Origin: Notospermus geniculatus
Lineage: Eukaryota; Nemertea; Pilidiophora; Heteronemertea; Lineidae
DNA: 64,000 bases
NCBI GenBank assembly: GCA_002633025.1
Contig: NMRB01000003.1
Coordinates: 1,252,655 to 1,316,654 of the forward strand
Direction of reading: 5' to 3'
Part shown: piece after piece, positions 1 to 14,100 of the stretch
Layout: each line of letters begins with the position of its first letter
How positions within the stretch are numbered: the stretch's first letter is position 1
Program-made: the position numbers and the translations under genes
Notes under the pieces: model-generated
The model's database searches: none
What the model was told of the DNA's origin: nothing
The model's input: only the letters and a program-made list of their open reading frames with translations

Positions 1-1430
1 TATTAATCGCTTCTGACCGCGCCCGCCAGTGATATCGCTTGAACTGCAGTGATAGAAATGGTTTGGGTCACAAGGCTTCACTAAATCATTCCGTCTTCAA
101 TTTGCTCAACGCTGCCAAAGCTTCCAAACGGCAGTTATATCTTCTTCCCCTCATCTCTACCCACACACTCACCAATTAGGATTCGAAAGAAATTAACTGA
201 ATCTACAAGTCAATGGGGGTATCGAAGCGTACGGACCGAGATGGTTCAACGCTTGAGTCACGCGTTGCCTTGGTGGCTCCGAGCCGCGTGCGATCAGTGT
301 CGCCGATCTCGGAATGACTCATCCGGGTCCTTACGATTCGCCTGGCCACCGGTCACAGATTTCTTCTAATATGGACGGCAAACTTTGATTAGTGTTTCGT
401 TCGTGATAAAATCACGCGATGGACTTGAATAAATCGATACGCATCGAATCACCCTTTCCGGTATGATTACCATGTGTTAGGGCCAACTTACTGGTGAGCG
501 AATTATGACCGTTTTTCATTCGCAACGGTGGCGCAGGGTCGAAGCAGCGGGGTCATCTTCTCGGCAATACGGTTTGTAATGGCCCACAATCATTCCTTCA
601 AGTTCCATCGATACGTTAGGTACGGACCAAATCACAATCTATTTGCTATTACTTTTTCTACATCGCTGCGAGTCTCTGTTGTCAGTTTCCACAACATAGA
701 CTAGGGCGTGGCCATATTGCATTAGCATGTGCAGCTTACCACTTCATTGCCGTTTTCAACCGTACATGGTTAAAATCAGTCCTCACTCGGAGTGTCATGA
801 GAGGGATGACGTGCTGCCGTTCATGGTCATTGTGAAGGAGACTCACCTCCTGCACGTAAAGGATGAAGTTACACCAATACCTGACGCGATCGACGAAACC
901 CTAAACCTCTTTCAACACATTTAGTGCAATATCTTCGCGGTAAGGATTAATAAGGACTGGTAGGGCGAAAAACATACTGAAAGAGTAAACTCAATAATTC
1001 ATATCATTCAATGCAATTGCATTGACAGAAATATTCCATTTCATGGCATCAACATATCGGAAGTGATATTGAATGGATTGCGCCGACGTATCTACAAGAA
1101 TGATTACTAGCTGAACCCTTTTCGGCTACCGTACATTTATTACAGCCGCTAAAACAACATCCCTTCTCGGTCATCTTACATTATGAGGTTAGAGCGCAAT
1201 CTGCAATGTAAACAAGCTTCCTTTTTGTGGCATCATAATCATTATGTGAGCAAACACAACTTCCCTTATCGGGCACCGTATATTACGGCTGAAACCATAC
1301 GCCGATCATCAGTGCAAACGTTGACTAAATGACCTGTTCGTGGATTACTCCATTACAGTGTCCGTTCCAGCTGCAAACTTGTTAGTGCCTGCAGGTGCAT
1401 AGATAACCTATGCAACAAGCAATACATCTC
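1..1430. other. Intergenic, nothing firm
   Basis: No coding exon recognised. Loose CCCTTNTCGG-headed units recur near 1117, 1161 and 1262 and may be an old degenerate tandem repeat. Confidence 0.4.
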
Positions 1431-1543
1431 TGACAAGTTATGATGGACAGAAAGTGCACTTGGTCTTTTTCTGTCTGTGCATTTATGCAGCCATAACTGG
1501 AGACATTTATCCAGTCTCAAATCCTGTGTAAATTAACTTGTCA
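1431..1543. repeat. Small foldback
   Basis: CTGACAAGTTA at 1431-1441 and TAACTTGTCAG at 1533-1543 bound 113 bases with weak internal pairing. Confidence 0.45.
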
Positions 1544-1880
1544 GATGGTTGTCATTACAGCGAGCCTTTATGCAATGCCGCCAAATACAAAAGCATGTCT
1601 ACCGAACGTCAGGCACGGATGCACACCCGAGGTCCATACGCGAGTAGCATTAATCCTTATGATTTGATATTATTTGTCGCGAACAAGGCACAGCTTATAC
1701 ACATTAGTATTGACAAGCAAGTGACGGGTTTCATTACTCCACTATTCCAGAAGATTTGAATCCATCCATAGCACTATTACGCCAACACGGCACCGAATAC
1801 ACACGAGGAAAACTGGACATTGCTTCATTCTTATTGGCTACACAAGAAAAGACTTAAGACTGCCTGTAACCAATCAGCTG

Positions 1881-2021
1881 CAACCATGATCGCCATTAGC
1901 CAATTAGAGTAGTAACTGCAGAACAGGGCTTCGGATTGGCTCCACGACAACCAACCAACAGTAACCATGATAACCACTAGGCAACCAGAATAGTAACTGC
2001 GGAACAGGGCTCCGGATTGGC
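1881..2021 (+). repeat. Two-copy tandem repeat, period about 91
   Basis: AACCATGATCGCCATTAG near 1882 and AACCATGATAACCACTAG near 1973, each followed by AGTAACTGC and CAGGGCTCCGGATTGG-like sequence. About 80 percent alike. Confidence 0.65.
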
Positions 2022-2959
2022 CCAAACATGTCCTACGGCACTGTGCACAGAGTAAAGAGTGGCTTTTGGTTTTTTTCTGGGACATCCTCTAATGAGATCA
2101 CTTCAAAAGAGATTAGCAGAATCATCCATCAACCGAACCGATTGCTTTTCTTATTTAAATGCACCGAGACACATAACCGTGCTAATCAGCTCAAAAACAC
2201 TCGCTCCATTGATGTTAAAAATATCCCACCCGACAAAAATTTTAGTGATCGCTTAAAACGCGTAGGATTCGTCAAATTTTAAACTGTGAACTACGTAACA
2301 ACGAAAACTATTTCAAGGACTCTGATGAATATACATGTACTTGTTGATGAAATGTATACACTGAGAAAAATCGGGTACACTTCAAAGCTTTTCGATGGTA
2401 GATGATTATGTCGCCTGTGTAAACTGTGACAACGACGAAATAACAGCGGAACCAATGAAAATAAGTGTACTACCAAAACGAAATAATCCAATGATATTGC
2501 AGCTAACAAATGCGCAGAGACTGAATCGCATTTTGGCTCAAAAGGAATCGCCCAAACCAGTTATCCCCGTGACAATGTACCAATATGTGATTAGGTTCGT
2601 AGCTATGCAATTACAGTAAACAGGTTATTAGCTGCCTGGGATTTGCCTCTAAGCTGAGATGAGTCTGTCGCTGTGAATGCTGCAGTCGTTGAGGGATGTT
2701 ATTGTGAGGGTGTTACGATGGTCATTTCCGCCACTCTTCTCATACTAGTTATGCTATTATCATATTGTCCTTCGACGCTGTTAGGAGGAATTAGCAACGA
2801 CTGAGCCTGAACGACGATGCTTTGGCTCAGGAGGCAGTGACGAGACGAATGCTCCGTGAATTCTGTAGTCAGTCTACGCCCAAGGTCGATTCGCAAAGTC
2901 TTTGGCCATGAATAGAGAGGCCCTCAATAATTTGGATGATGGATCCCAGCAGTTGGCCA

Positions 2960-3330
2960 GAATCAGTGCTTGGGCGACATAAGAATCTTTGCCGACGTTT
3001 TCAGAAAATTTCAACTCCTCCCGACTGGCAGGTCGTTTTGTGGAGAGCGTGTTGTTGAGATATCAAACCACGGCGGGTCAAGATGTAGCTTTTGTGCAGA
3101 AATACACAGGCTGCTCTCAACATTTCAGCAAAAAATACACTACCTCATGAGCCGGATCACAGAAGAAGTGACAGAGCATCAGCAATATAAACCTTACGAT
3201 CTCTTCAATTACCTGGAACAACACAATATAATTAGAGCTGATGTCCTAGAATGATTGCTTCTTCAGGCGACAGGACGTGCATTTCAGTACATTTACCAAA
3301 ACACATCACATTCTAGAAAAAAATGTTGTT
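2960..3330 (+). pseudogene. Possible death-effector-domain relic
   Basis: Frame reads FQQKIHYLMSRITEEVTEHQ then PYDLFNYLEQHNIIRADVLE, one in-frame TGA at 3252-3254, then LLLQATGRAFQYIYQ. The order of hydrophobic residues and the LFxxLExxNII pattern recall helices 1 and 4-6 of a death effector domain, with helices 2-3 absent. No splice borders found. May be chance. Confidence 0.25.
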
Positions 3331-4636
3331 CATCCTCACCAAGCTGGGCAATCGGCATGGACAAGCGATTGATGCCAGCAGACGGCAGGAAGCTTAGTTA
3401 CATATTGGTTCTGCAATCATCCCTAACAATGGCACCAGTTGCTTGTACCGTGTCAATTATCTTGTAGATTAGGTTCGTTTCTTTGTGTTGCATGCTTCTT
3501 GAGGTAATAGCTCCTGTCAATCTGCAGTTTTGAAGGCCTGCAGAATGCTGCCTCCAGTAGAAAGTAGCTGCAAGTTAGCGAATTAGTTAGTGATGATGTT
3601 TGACGGCTTGTGGGTGGCATTAAGGCTTTTTAAATTTCTAGTACGCCATATATTTGAGAACTCAGTCGGAGGTCATAGGTAATAGAAAAAAGTAGGTGGT
3701 AATCTAATTCTTCGTCATCTTAATGGCGTTCCCCAGTTTTAAAAAATCATAAATTGATTTCCTACATCTATCCAAAGCTCTCCATTAGTTCCATGCAGTT
3801 TTGCTGTCTAGAAACGGCGAGGAAGTCAAGTTTTCCATGCAGGCCACTGGTTTGTTCAATAGAAAAACAATTCTAGTATCACTATGGAATTTGGTATCAC
3901 AGGAACCAATCAGAATGCTTGTTTGAATGAACCAATCAAATTTGACAGTACAATGAACTGCTTCGTGAGCTAATCCTCGTCAATGAGAAAGAACATTTGA
4001 AAGAGAATGCATTACTACGAGGTGAAGAAATTAAGATGGTAACGTGTTTAAGTGCAGTTTTTTACTGTTTACATTGCTGTTCACAGGTATTTCAGTATAA
4101 ATTACAACTGGCTTGAGTGAATTTGAGTTCAAATTCATGCAGCTAGCAACGGGATTGGATAAATATATTGAAATTGCTCGCATCGCGAGTAAAGCCGCGG
4201 GGTGATTCTATTCTAAGGCTGACAAGGTGAACACGATCCAAAGGCATGCTACAAAGGTGGTTACATGATGAGTGTAATTCACAGTTGCTGTGCCCCATGG
4301 GCAGAGTCGGATGGGACCACGTGCAATTGATTAAGACGATGTTTGAACGGCTCGATAGGAAACCTTCTCGTGCACAAAGAATGGGCAGTTCTAAAGTCCG
4401 CCGATAGAGGACGGCGATCTGGATGTCACGTGGCTGGATCACGTGACACATGCAGCGATGCTTGACGAAACGAACAGGGTTTGTTGAATACGAAACGAAA
4501 TGCCCATTATGGGACAACTTTTGGTGTGAGGTTCGTTCCCTCCTGACACATGCTGTTGTTGTGTGGGGAACTATGAGCATGGACAGTTAGAAGGAAGTTT
4601 TAAAGCACCCAATACTTAACAGCAATCTGAGTTATT
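3331..4636. other. Intergenic, nothing recognised
   Basis: A 145-codon minus-strand open frame at 4143-4580 has no familiar motif and a basic, Cys/His-scattered composition typical of chance frames. No other signal. Confidence 0.4.
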
Positions 4637-4755
4637 GGCTAGTATTCATAAAAGCTAGCAAATGCTTTTACTTAAGATTTGCACAACAATGTCCAATGTA
4701 AATGTACTGCAAAACTCAAAGTAAAAGCATTTGCTATCTTTTATGAATATCAGCC
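4637..4755. mobile_element. Foldback element family F, copy 1
   Basis: 119 bp; arms around TATTCATAAAAGCTAGCAAA and AAATGCTTTTACTT with complement at right. A related copy lies at 52666-52781. Confidence 0.75.
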
Positions 4756-5114
4756 ATTGTAGCAATTTCTAGACGCTTGCAGTTAAAAATTGTGTTTAAT
4801 TCATTCTTTAATTAACGTCCCGAGATTAAGCCCGGATAAGCTCATTTACATATTTCACCAATACGGCCCGTAGGTCATCACCTCGTTGACGTTCCTTTGG
4901 GACAGTTCATGATCTTAACATTCTGGCAGCTTTAATTAGATCCGCCCAAGTTAAGTCTTCGTCTAATTCGTAACTGCAGTCTTCAGTCATAATTCATTCG
5001 GATATGATGCAGTTCAGATTAGTTTGACATTTTTCGAACGAAAGTGCATCAGAAGTTCAAGAAAGGAATAGCTTTGACAATAGGACCAAGGTCGTGGCCA
5101 GTTTATTCACTTGT

Positions 5115-5222
5115 GCATCCTCCCATAGCAGGGTTTGGATCTCGCTCCTCTCCATACGCTCGCGCACAAAGTTTGGGAGTCGATGGAGAGGAGAGAAGTA
5201 AACCCATGCTGTGGGAGGATGC
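5115..5222. mobile_element. Foldback I
   Basis: 108 bp; arms GCATCCTCCCATAGCAGGGT and complement (ACCCATGCTGTGGGAGGATGC), inner CTCCTCTCCAT pair. Confidence 0.7.
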
Positions 5223-6479
5223 TCATTATGTGACGATGTGAATATGTTTGTAAGTTAACAATAAGCAAATATATAAGGAGTTTGGGTATAATGCCTCTTT
5301 CCCTTTCTACTTTCCATGCTTTATCATTTGCCAACTTCTTGAAAAACCCTGCTTACAGTGTGTGCACACAATTGACTTCGATTTCATCAGGTTGCTACTT
5401 AAAGTAAAATGACTTCCCTTGTGAGGAAATTATTTCCCGGTGTCATTACATCGGGTTGTGATCGTAAAAAGAACATTAATCATGTAAAACAATGTTAGAG
5501 AATACATCAGTTGCGGCTGATGTTGCAAGGTAATAAACTATTACCGCATCAGCTGAAGGACGCGTGATAAATCTGATGGATAGCAATGCAGAAAATGGTA
5601 GTAACAGCGATGGAGAAACCCATTACGAAGTGAGGTGTCGGTACTCGTTGTCGTTGGGCCAGCGTTCGAAGCTTCCGTTGGTGGTAGGTCAACACGATGG
5701 ACTTCAGGATTAGCGGCCAAGGATTGCATATTTTGCTTTGCACACCAACACCAAGCTAATACGTCCATCGCATGGGACAGTAAGCTGTGGTGCCTCGCAC
5801 CTTGCAAGGACCCCATCCAAATGAGGAACATTGAGCACCTTGAGATGGCCTCTTCCTTAGGCCTACTTACCAGAGCAGAAATGCTTTCGCTTCGGCCCTG
5901 ATGGAAAGCTTCAATACAATGATATAACCCATAGCCCCAGGCCCCTTGTCTCCCACATATTAAACCCCTGCCCGCCTACATTGAAGAGATTCTTCTTGAA
6001 AGCGATAAGCGATACACACATATCTATTAATCGATCGTGATATTCTGAGCACGTTATTCTATTTACAAAATACAATGTCTGTCCACTCTATATTATAAAT
6101 GGCCACAGTCTGGCTATGGTTATCAATCAGTTAAGGTTAATACTGACCAGAACCGTTCTCAGAACGGCGTTATATTGGAGTAATGAGCCGAAAGCACGCC
6201 ACATCAATAATCTTTGAAGCATATAGGTAATGTTTCAGTCTTAATTGATCAGAAAATGATTGCTTTTGCATTGTGTTAACGAAAGGCAGCTGTCCAACGT
6301 GTGAGTGATGATAGGGAAACGAATTGCAGACGCTAGTTGATTTTGGAAAAAAGTCGGCTATTCATAATCAAACGTTGCTGTAAGAGTGGTTCCTAGAGAG
6401 TTGACTGCTGATTACAGAAGAGGCTCAGCCAACACCCGACAGTCAGCATGACGATACGCATGCGCTGGCATGGCTGGAT
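5223..6479. other. Intergenic, nothing recognised
   Basis: Only a small hairpin (GGTAATAAACTATTACC near 5530) and short unconvincing frames. Confidence 0.4.
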
Positions 6480-7359
6480 GCATGCGTATAGTAGATGCAT
6501 GCAGCGCCGAAAGTTTTGGAGATGCTTGCATCTTGTGGAAGACACACTGAGACCTATAATCAAGTCGGTTTTCGTTACTTGAAAGTAGATTCAGGTTGCA
6601 TTTTCAAGTCTTGGCTAATCAAAGAAGGAAAACAAGAACTGATCATGTGCGAAACCAAGAGAGTTACCTCAACGAACTCAAAACCAGTACAAACTTATTT
6701 ACCATCAAAATGTGCCGCACCGAGTCAAACGCTTCTTTACAAACAATTACATCTTTACCTTAATTACTTGTACAAATAAGCAATTAAGGATCTTACAACT
6801 GGTAAGAGAAAACTCCACTCACAAAATTAACCTACCTTGCAAAGTGTCAGAATCCAAATGTATTCCTAGACTTTAAACTTTAGGTATCCTTGTTCCAAGT
6901 GGAAAATTTGTACAAACACACTATAGAGCCGTTCATAAGTCACTAATTCCCGAATCATTCGACACCATGTCAAAGGTGAAGGCGATCCTACCTTAATTCA
7001 TTCAACTCCATTCTAAACAACTTCCACACACATCACATCCCTGTTGTACGAAATGAGTAAGAGAACTGCTGACATTAGAACAGGTTCACCTTGTTACGAA
7101 AGGGGAAATCTAATTCTGGCCTCCCAGTATCTTCATCAATTTGTAATCCTTAGGCTAGGTTGACATCACTCGGCCTGAAGGGAACCCCCCGCCAACGCTG
7201 CTGCAGACGATAGAGTGAATAGTACACGGTATCGTCTGCTCCAAGCAACGCACCAAACAGTGCTGCTCATTTATTTGCTGCGGGACAGTTCCGCGCGTTG
7301 TTTCCTGAGTGATAGCTAGATGGAGAACAGCTGCAGTGTTGGCAGGAGTGATGCAGCGT
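6480..7359 (+). repeat. Near-identical duplication, copy A
   Basis: 880 bases from GCATGCGTATAGTAGATGCA to the N at 7360, matching 7361-8682 except for a few substitutions and the insertion present only in copy B. Short reading frames in it are not convincing genes. Confidence 0.85.
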
Positions 7360-7360
7360 N

Positions 7361-8682
7361 GCATGCGTATAGTAGATGCATGCAGCGCCGAAAGTTTTGG
7401 AGATGCTTGCATCTTGTGGAAGACACACTGAGACCTATAATCAAGTCGGTTTTTGTTACTTGAAAGTAGATTCAGGTTGCATTTTCAAATCTTGGCTAAG
7501 GCCACACTTTTTTTATTCTTTGGTTTACGGGCCCGCCGACGTGGCAAAATGCCATTCCGAAAAAAAAATAAAATTGGGAAAATCAGTTACTTTTATTGCC
7601 TCCGAACTTCAAATGAAGTCTTCTAAGAAAAAAACAAATAAATGGAGTTGTTTTTATTCCCGCCGACCTTGATTTCAGCTGTCACGACTGCTAAAATAAA
7701 TAAAACCAACTGACGTACGCCTATTTCCTGGCAGCGACGGCGGAAAGAAGCAGAAAAGAGGCATTTGTCAAGAATTTGTTGGTTTTTTATTTCCTCCGAG
7801 TTGTCTTACTTGTCATTCAAAAGGTGAAAATGAAAAAACTGAACTGAACCAAAGTTTTTTTTTATTTTTATTCCGTCCTCCGTACCTGGGCTCAAAATCT
7901 TTGTGCCCGTAAACCAAAGAATATAATAACCGTGGCCTAATCAAAGAAGGAAAACAAGAACTGATCATGTGCGAAACCAAGAGCGTTGCCTCAACGAACT
8001 CAAAACCAGTACAAACTTATTTACCATCAAAATGTGCCGCACCGAGTTAAACGCTTTTTTTACAAACAATTACATCTTTACCTTAATTACTTGTACAAAT
8101 AAGCAATTAAGGATCTTACAACTGGTAAGAGAAAACCCCACTCACAAAATTAACTTACCTTGCAAAGTGTTAGAATCCAAATGTATTCCTAGACTTTAAA
8201 CTTTAGGTATCCTTGTTCCAAGTGGAAAATTTGTACAAACACACTATAGAGCCGTTCATAAGTCACTAATTCCCGAATCATTCGACACCATGTCAAAGGT
8301 GAAGGCGATCCTACCTTAATTCATTCAACTCCATTCTAAACAACTTCCACACACATCACATCCCTCTTGTACGAAATGAGTAAGAGAACTGCTGACATTA
8401 GAACAGGTTCACCTTGTTACGAAAGGGGAAATCTAATTCTGGCCTCCCAGTATCTTCATCAATTTGTAATCCTTAGGCTAGATTGACATCACTCGGCCTG
8501 AAGGGAACCCCCCGCCAACGCTGCTGCAGACGATAGAGTGAATAGTACACGGTATCGTCTGCTCCAAGCAACGCACCAAACAGTGCTGCTCATTTATTTG
8601 CTGCGGGACAGTTGAGCGCGTTGTTTCCTGAGTGATAGCTAGATGGAGAACAGCTGCAGTGTTGGCAGGAGTGATGCAGCGT
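7361..8682 (+). repeat. Near-identical duplication, copy B, with insertion
   Basis: Same 880 bases as copy A plus a 442-base insertion at about 7496-7940. Directly after the N at 7360, so the two copies may be alleles placed in tandem by the assembler. Confidence 0.85.
7496..7940. mobile_element. TIR transposon-like insertion, presence/absence polymorphic
   Basis: Copy A reads TTGGCTAATCAAAG; copy B is interrupted after CTAA by a segment starting GGCCACACTTTTTTTATTCT and ending AATAACCGTGGCC, followed again by TAATCAAAG. Inner arms TTTGGTTTACGGGC and GCCCGTAAACCAAAG. The TAA flanking both ends looks like a target-site duplication. No transposase, so non-autonomous. Confidence 0.8.
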
Positions 8683-10985
8683 GGCTTGAGCTTATCGCCG
8701 AGAGCCTTGAACCGGAGTAGTCACCTCGATTATCTCTCGGTGCAGCCTCACTGCGCATCCCTTCAATGCAAATGCACTTCGTGCACGCATTTTCTGCGGA
8801 CAGGGTGACACATGCAATGCGACGAAGCGTTCAGTTGGATGATGCAACGGAGAGAAAATGAAAGAATTCATTTGGCCCATGACAGAATTAATTTTCTAAC
8901 AGTCTCTGTTGATACGATGGAGTTGATTACGAGATTGATGGCAGTGAGACACGAAAGAAGAAGAATGCCCACTGCTGATGGGGTCGATGCCGATAAGTCT
9001 GTGTTATCAAAATGATACATGTAAGTACATGTGTAGGCCTAGGCCTCTGCAAAATTGTAAATGGCTTCTTCTTACATTCTGAATCCAATCATTGATTGTT
9101 GAACTATGGTCACCCCATGAAATGATCACAACTTTTCACGAGCTCATTCGTGGCTGGTGTATGGTTGAAAACTACCCAGAAATCGTCCTTGGCTAGGATT
9201 ATGTGAGCGCAATTTTCCGAGTTTGATTTCCGGGTCGACGAAATAATTTCGTAGAAGCGATCGGATCGCCATCCCCAAAGAGCACTATCGCCCTGTCCTA
9301 TAGATCTGCCGAAGTGGAACTTTAAATTGACTAGAACTCAGTGATCCACTTTGACAGGACGTCAATAATGCTGATGGTTTTTTGTTTGTCAATTTCATTC
9401 TTCTGAGAACATGTCAGGAACGGATAGAGTACAGTTATTTTCTCCTCTTTCTGCTAAGAAGTATCGCGGTCCATTTAGCAGAGAGGAAATCTCGGAGATA
9501 TGCAGTTAAAAATGCGTATTGGATTTTATCTGTCCGGAAAACTGTCAGGGGAAGGAGCAGCAGTAATTTATTTTGATGTTATATTTAGGCATGAACATCA
9601 GTAGCAAGCGACAAGACGCTGACATGAAGAAAAAGGAAGTAATTCCAGCAAGGCCACGATGACATACAGAAGAAAGACTTTACCAGAGCAACCTGCATAA
9701 CGTTCTGATGAAGTTGAAACACTTCTAGATGAGTGAGTGAAGGGATTTTCGACTCAACATGACAGGAGCGACAGAATCGGCTCCCATGGATGAAATGCAC
9801 TGACTACGCCCTGTACACAGGTGCCTTCCTACAAGAAAGGGTGAGCAATCCCGTAAAAGGGTAGAAGCAGTGAGCGAGGAGTAGAAATCTCAAGCCGGAA
9901 ACCACTTATTTATGAGTCACCTGCTCGTAGTGTCAGTGGTCATTACACAATGAATGGAAAGATGCGCTAAAAGCACGTCTCCGCTCTCAACTTATATCTG
10001 GTAATTAAATCCACTTTTTCAATTCGTGATTAAATTATATCTCCGGGCTAGATTTATTTAGAATTATTGAAATTGAAAACTCCTGATGAATATGAAGAAG
10101 CTCTTTCTAAGTGCACTTGCCGACATTTGCAAACAGTGTGGATGGAAAAATTGAGATGCATTGCTTTTTCGCACCGCCAATTATAATGAAGTCACAGTGA
10201 AGAAGCATTTGATGTCACTGGTGTTGTTTCATCTGTGTCGATGACTGGGCGCCTGTTTACTGCCCTCTGAAGTAACATTAATGTTTGATACTTCAAGATA
10301 ACATCCATCACTTTATACAAACGAACTCTGACATAACATTTGATCATTAATTCCATGTTTAGTACAAACTGATGACCGCCGCCGCCAATTCACCATTTTC
10401 ATGAAAATCCGACCTCGTGGGAGGGGTAATTAATAAGCAATTAAGCTCAAGTAAGTAATGATTCCTGACCCTCTGTTAATCGAGTTCGCGGCGCGATCGA
10501 GTTGTCTAACCAGGCTATTGCTCATCTGTGGGATGATTCTTTGGTTGGAACTTCCAAGGACGTCGTGGTCAGGAAATTCTAATTAAACAAGATGACATTG
10601 TACCTACAGCAATGGTGACTTCTCAGGAAGATGTGATACGGTATAAGTTTCGTTCTCTCTACTCTTATGTATTAACCACCTACCCTGTCGTCTCATGCGA
10701 TGAGTTGCTCGCGTGCCTGTTGATTAGTACTCAAAACAAATCTATCACTGCATCTTGGACATTAATGAGGAGTTCACCTTCAGAGATACCAAGCATTGCT
10801 TGCACTTGTTCCTACCGGAGCTACCACTGCGATGGTATTTCAAACCTGCAGCCTGGTAAACAGAAGATAACTAGTTCGAGTGTGGAGGCAATGGACACGC
10901 TTTCATAATCCAACTCACCTCCATTGCGAAAAATGATCGTTTTTGTGTGTTGGTACAAACACCAAATATTTCTGAACGAATTGCC
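8683..10985. other. Intergenic, nothing recognised
   Basis: AT-rich spacer without exon-like segments or recognised repeats. Confidence 0.4.
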
Positions 10986-11159
10986 AGTGTAACGTTTTTC
11001 AGTGTGGCCGTTTTTCTGTGTGATTCCCATTGTTCGGAACACACTGGGAAACGAACTCGCTGTTTCTCTGTGCGTCGCCCTTTGTCCAGTCGCCGCTTAT
11101 TCCGTCAATCTATTGTATTGTCACACTGGCTCACAGGCCTCACTGAAAAACGTTACACC
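10986..11159 (-). mobile_element. Foldback MITE family A, copy 1
   Basis: 174 bp; ends GTGTAACGTTTTTCAGTG and its complement CACTGAAAAACGTTACACC. The internal sequence matches the copies at 43709, 48846 and 60593 in reverse orientation. Non-coding; the hAT/Tc-type origin is unknown. Confidence 0.8.
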
Positions 11160-14100
11160 GGCCTGTCGCACAGGACATGTTAAATACTGCACCATTTATG
11201 TTGCTTGCTCTAACCGCAATCAACCACCAGCCTGCAGCGTTGACACAAGGATGCACCAGCATCTGAGAAACGTCAATAACATGCTCTTTGACTTAATGAT
11301 GTTATGCCCCTTCAGCTCATCTTAAGTGGTCATTGAATAGACACTGTTATATTCGATTATCAATCTGCCCTTTTATCAATTGGGAACCTTTGCTGAGCGT
11401 AACAGCTTCAAGGCTGTTTGACACCTTTCTGCTACTGTTGCAAATTACCTTTTTGTGTCCGAACTCAAAGCTTGAGTGAAAAAAGCCGGGGCTTTGAGAG
11501 TTAGCATCTATCAGCTTGCTTCCTGTTGCTCAGCGTATCTTAAATTTTGTAGTGTGCACTGCAGATCCAAAGCAATGCACTCACTGCACTGGCGAATACT
11601 TCCAGAGAGAGAGGAATATCCCAGGTGTAAATGACGTCACGGGATAGATCACTAAACAGCCCACTGATTGGCTGTTTCTTTGGTGAAAATTTCATTTCGT
11701 CACTCCTCGCTCCTTCGATTCTCATAAGCAGTGACATAAGTAATATGAAATCTCGCATTGGGAAATTATGGATCATTTATCACGAATGACATTTGCTCAA
11801 CAAGCGATATCGAACCAAATGAATTATGTGTGAAATACAAACGAGTTGAACGCTATACTCCGACTCTGCAGCGCATCGAAGCATCGCTAGGATCATGGTG
11901 AACATTAATAAAAAGTACTTTTTCCTTGTAATCTGAGCAAGGGGTGATATCATGAAAGCTTCCCATAACAGCAGCGAAGCTCTGTACTGATATGGCGAAA
12001 AGGAAGGCATCCGGATGTTGTGTTTCTTTGAAAGCAAGATGTATGGCAGAGTTGAAATCAGCATACATTGTATCTCAAGAAATCTTGGATATGTCAGTCA
12101 CAGCATTAGGCTAGTTTGGGTCCGAGGCATACAACCAGCCTCAGCCGCAATGTTCCTCATTACTCGCTACTCCGCTTCCATGGGCAAACTGATGGACCGT
12201 ATTCAAAAGCCTGCTTCTGAGTCTCGATACAGCCCAGCTTCACGACCCTCGTTCAACAGTGTTGAGATATAACAGACCCAACCCAAAAGAACACCGACAC
12301 GGTCCCTAATATCGGTGGGGCGTATTTAATGCAGCGACCGATCGATCAAACGAAACTTTCAATCCTCAATATCACTTAGAGGATCTGATGATAAAATCTA
12401 GTATGTCAGAAGGAAGTCGGTATCACTGGTGACTCAGCCCGTGCATCCATTTCCTCTTTTATGTAAGATTAATACTTTCTGCTGCTTCTAACGGAATTGC
12501 AGTAAGTGCAAAGCAGGACAAAATGGTAGTAGGTTGTAAAACGTACAAGTCTTCGCATCCGGGACGCTACAAGTCCCGTGTTCGCCAATCTCAGCCACTG
12601 GGTACTTTATCATTTCTGATTTGTTAGTACGCCGGGCAGGGCATTCCAAAAGCATGTTCTCGAGATAAGGGCTTTGCCCTTGCCTCGCCCTTCCCACGTT
12701 GTGATGTTCTCAGGGAGCGGTTTGATCTCTCATCTCTCGAACAGACACACCAGGGTGTGGACTTATAAAAAGAAGCCTATGATGTAGGCATAATTCAACA
12801 TAACGATTAGTAATCAAGTCAAAGAAGGAAACAAACGACGGTTTATCATCTGCTAAAACATCCTTTATCTCTTTTTCCATCGAGGAGAAGAACAGATCAA
12901 GAGGACCTTTGTAATGGACCTGGATTACTGTTTGATGAGTCGAAGTGTTTCTATAGTCTCATCAAAGTTACAGGATTTACACTTTTAAGCTGTGAGTTGA
13001 AAGGCGGAATGAGCGGATGAGCAACTTTTTGAATAAAACTACGGCGATTAAGCAACAACGTTTGTTGAAGAACACAGGGTAGAGCCGTGGATGAAAGTAG
13101 ATATCTTGCAGTATTAGGGCTCATATCAGAGATTATCTAATTGTACGTCAACAGAGATTGCCACGAGAGACTTTTTTGTCATTCAAAAGCCCCGAACTAC
13201 GGAATCGTGCATTTGCCCATTAACTACTATGAATCAGGTTCCAAAAATCGCTCGTTGCACGAGCAACGATCTTTCTCGTCGTTCAGAGAACGCCAGGAAA
13301 CGCTACGATGAGTGCACTCGCAAGGCCAGAATAAAGATGTCCATGCATCTTATACCTAATATTTTGACTGGACTATTAGAAAGAATGAAGTTCAAGAATT
13401 TCAGCAACCCTGATCCAGAATGTGGCCTGATGGAAGTCAATCTCGGAGCACTAGGCCACATTGACAGCTCTTCAACAAAAACCTTTCTCGATGATTTCTC
13501 ATTTTCAAGTTTGGAACCACTGTTGTTCTTTCCCGCTCACCGATTTTACAACTCGGTGTTTAGCTTTTATAATCCCATACCTTTGTAGTGTCGACACAAC
13601 CTTTGATAAGAACAGCTTCCGATGCTGGATATCACATGACTCACCGAACTTTGGGTACGCACGCGCAGAATATGGCTAGTCCGCACCAAATGCGAACACA
13701 ACTTTCAATGTTCGCTGGTTACCATGAACGACTCTTTGATGTTTCCGTATCATATTCTGTTATCGAACATACTGTTTTTCCCTGGAAGAAGTTGCCTTCT
13801 GGAAGGCTAGATATTTCAATCCCGCATGAATCATCAGATTTGCTGACAAACAAAAGCAATTTCTTTAATGTGGTATTTGTGACTGCGTTACCTCCCTCGC
13901 CATTACTTAGTATGTGATTGGATGAGATGGTGAACGCGTCAATACGGAAGAATTTCTAAGGGAGTGATTGTAGGCTAATTTGACTGCCATTTCGTTTGTA
14001 CGACACTTGAAGAGACTTATTATGACTGCTTTCCGATAAAGAATGCAAACACAAGACGATGTGTTGGACAGGAAAGTAACTAACAAATGAACCCTGTCAC

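Noticed and set aside
4143-4580. 145-codon minus-strand frame
   Set aside because: No domain-like pattern, no splice or promoter support, and composition like a chance frame.
13229-13588. 119-codon plus-strand frame
   Set aside because: No family resemblance, and it is overlapped by other equally open frames.
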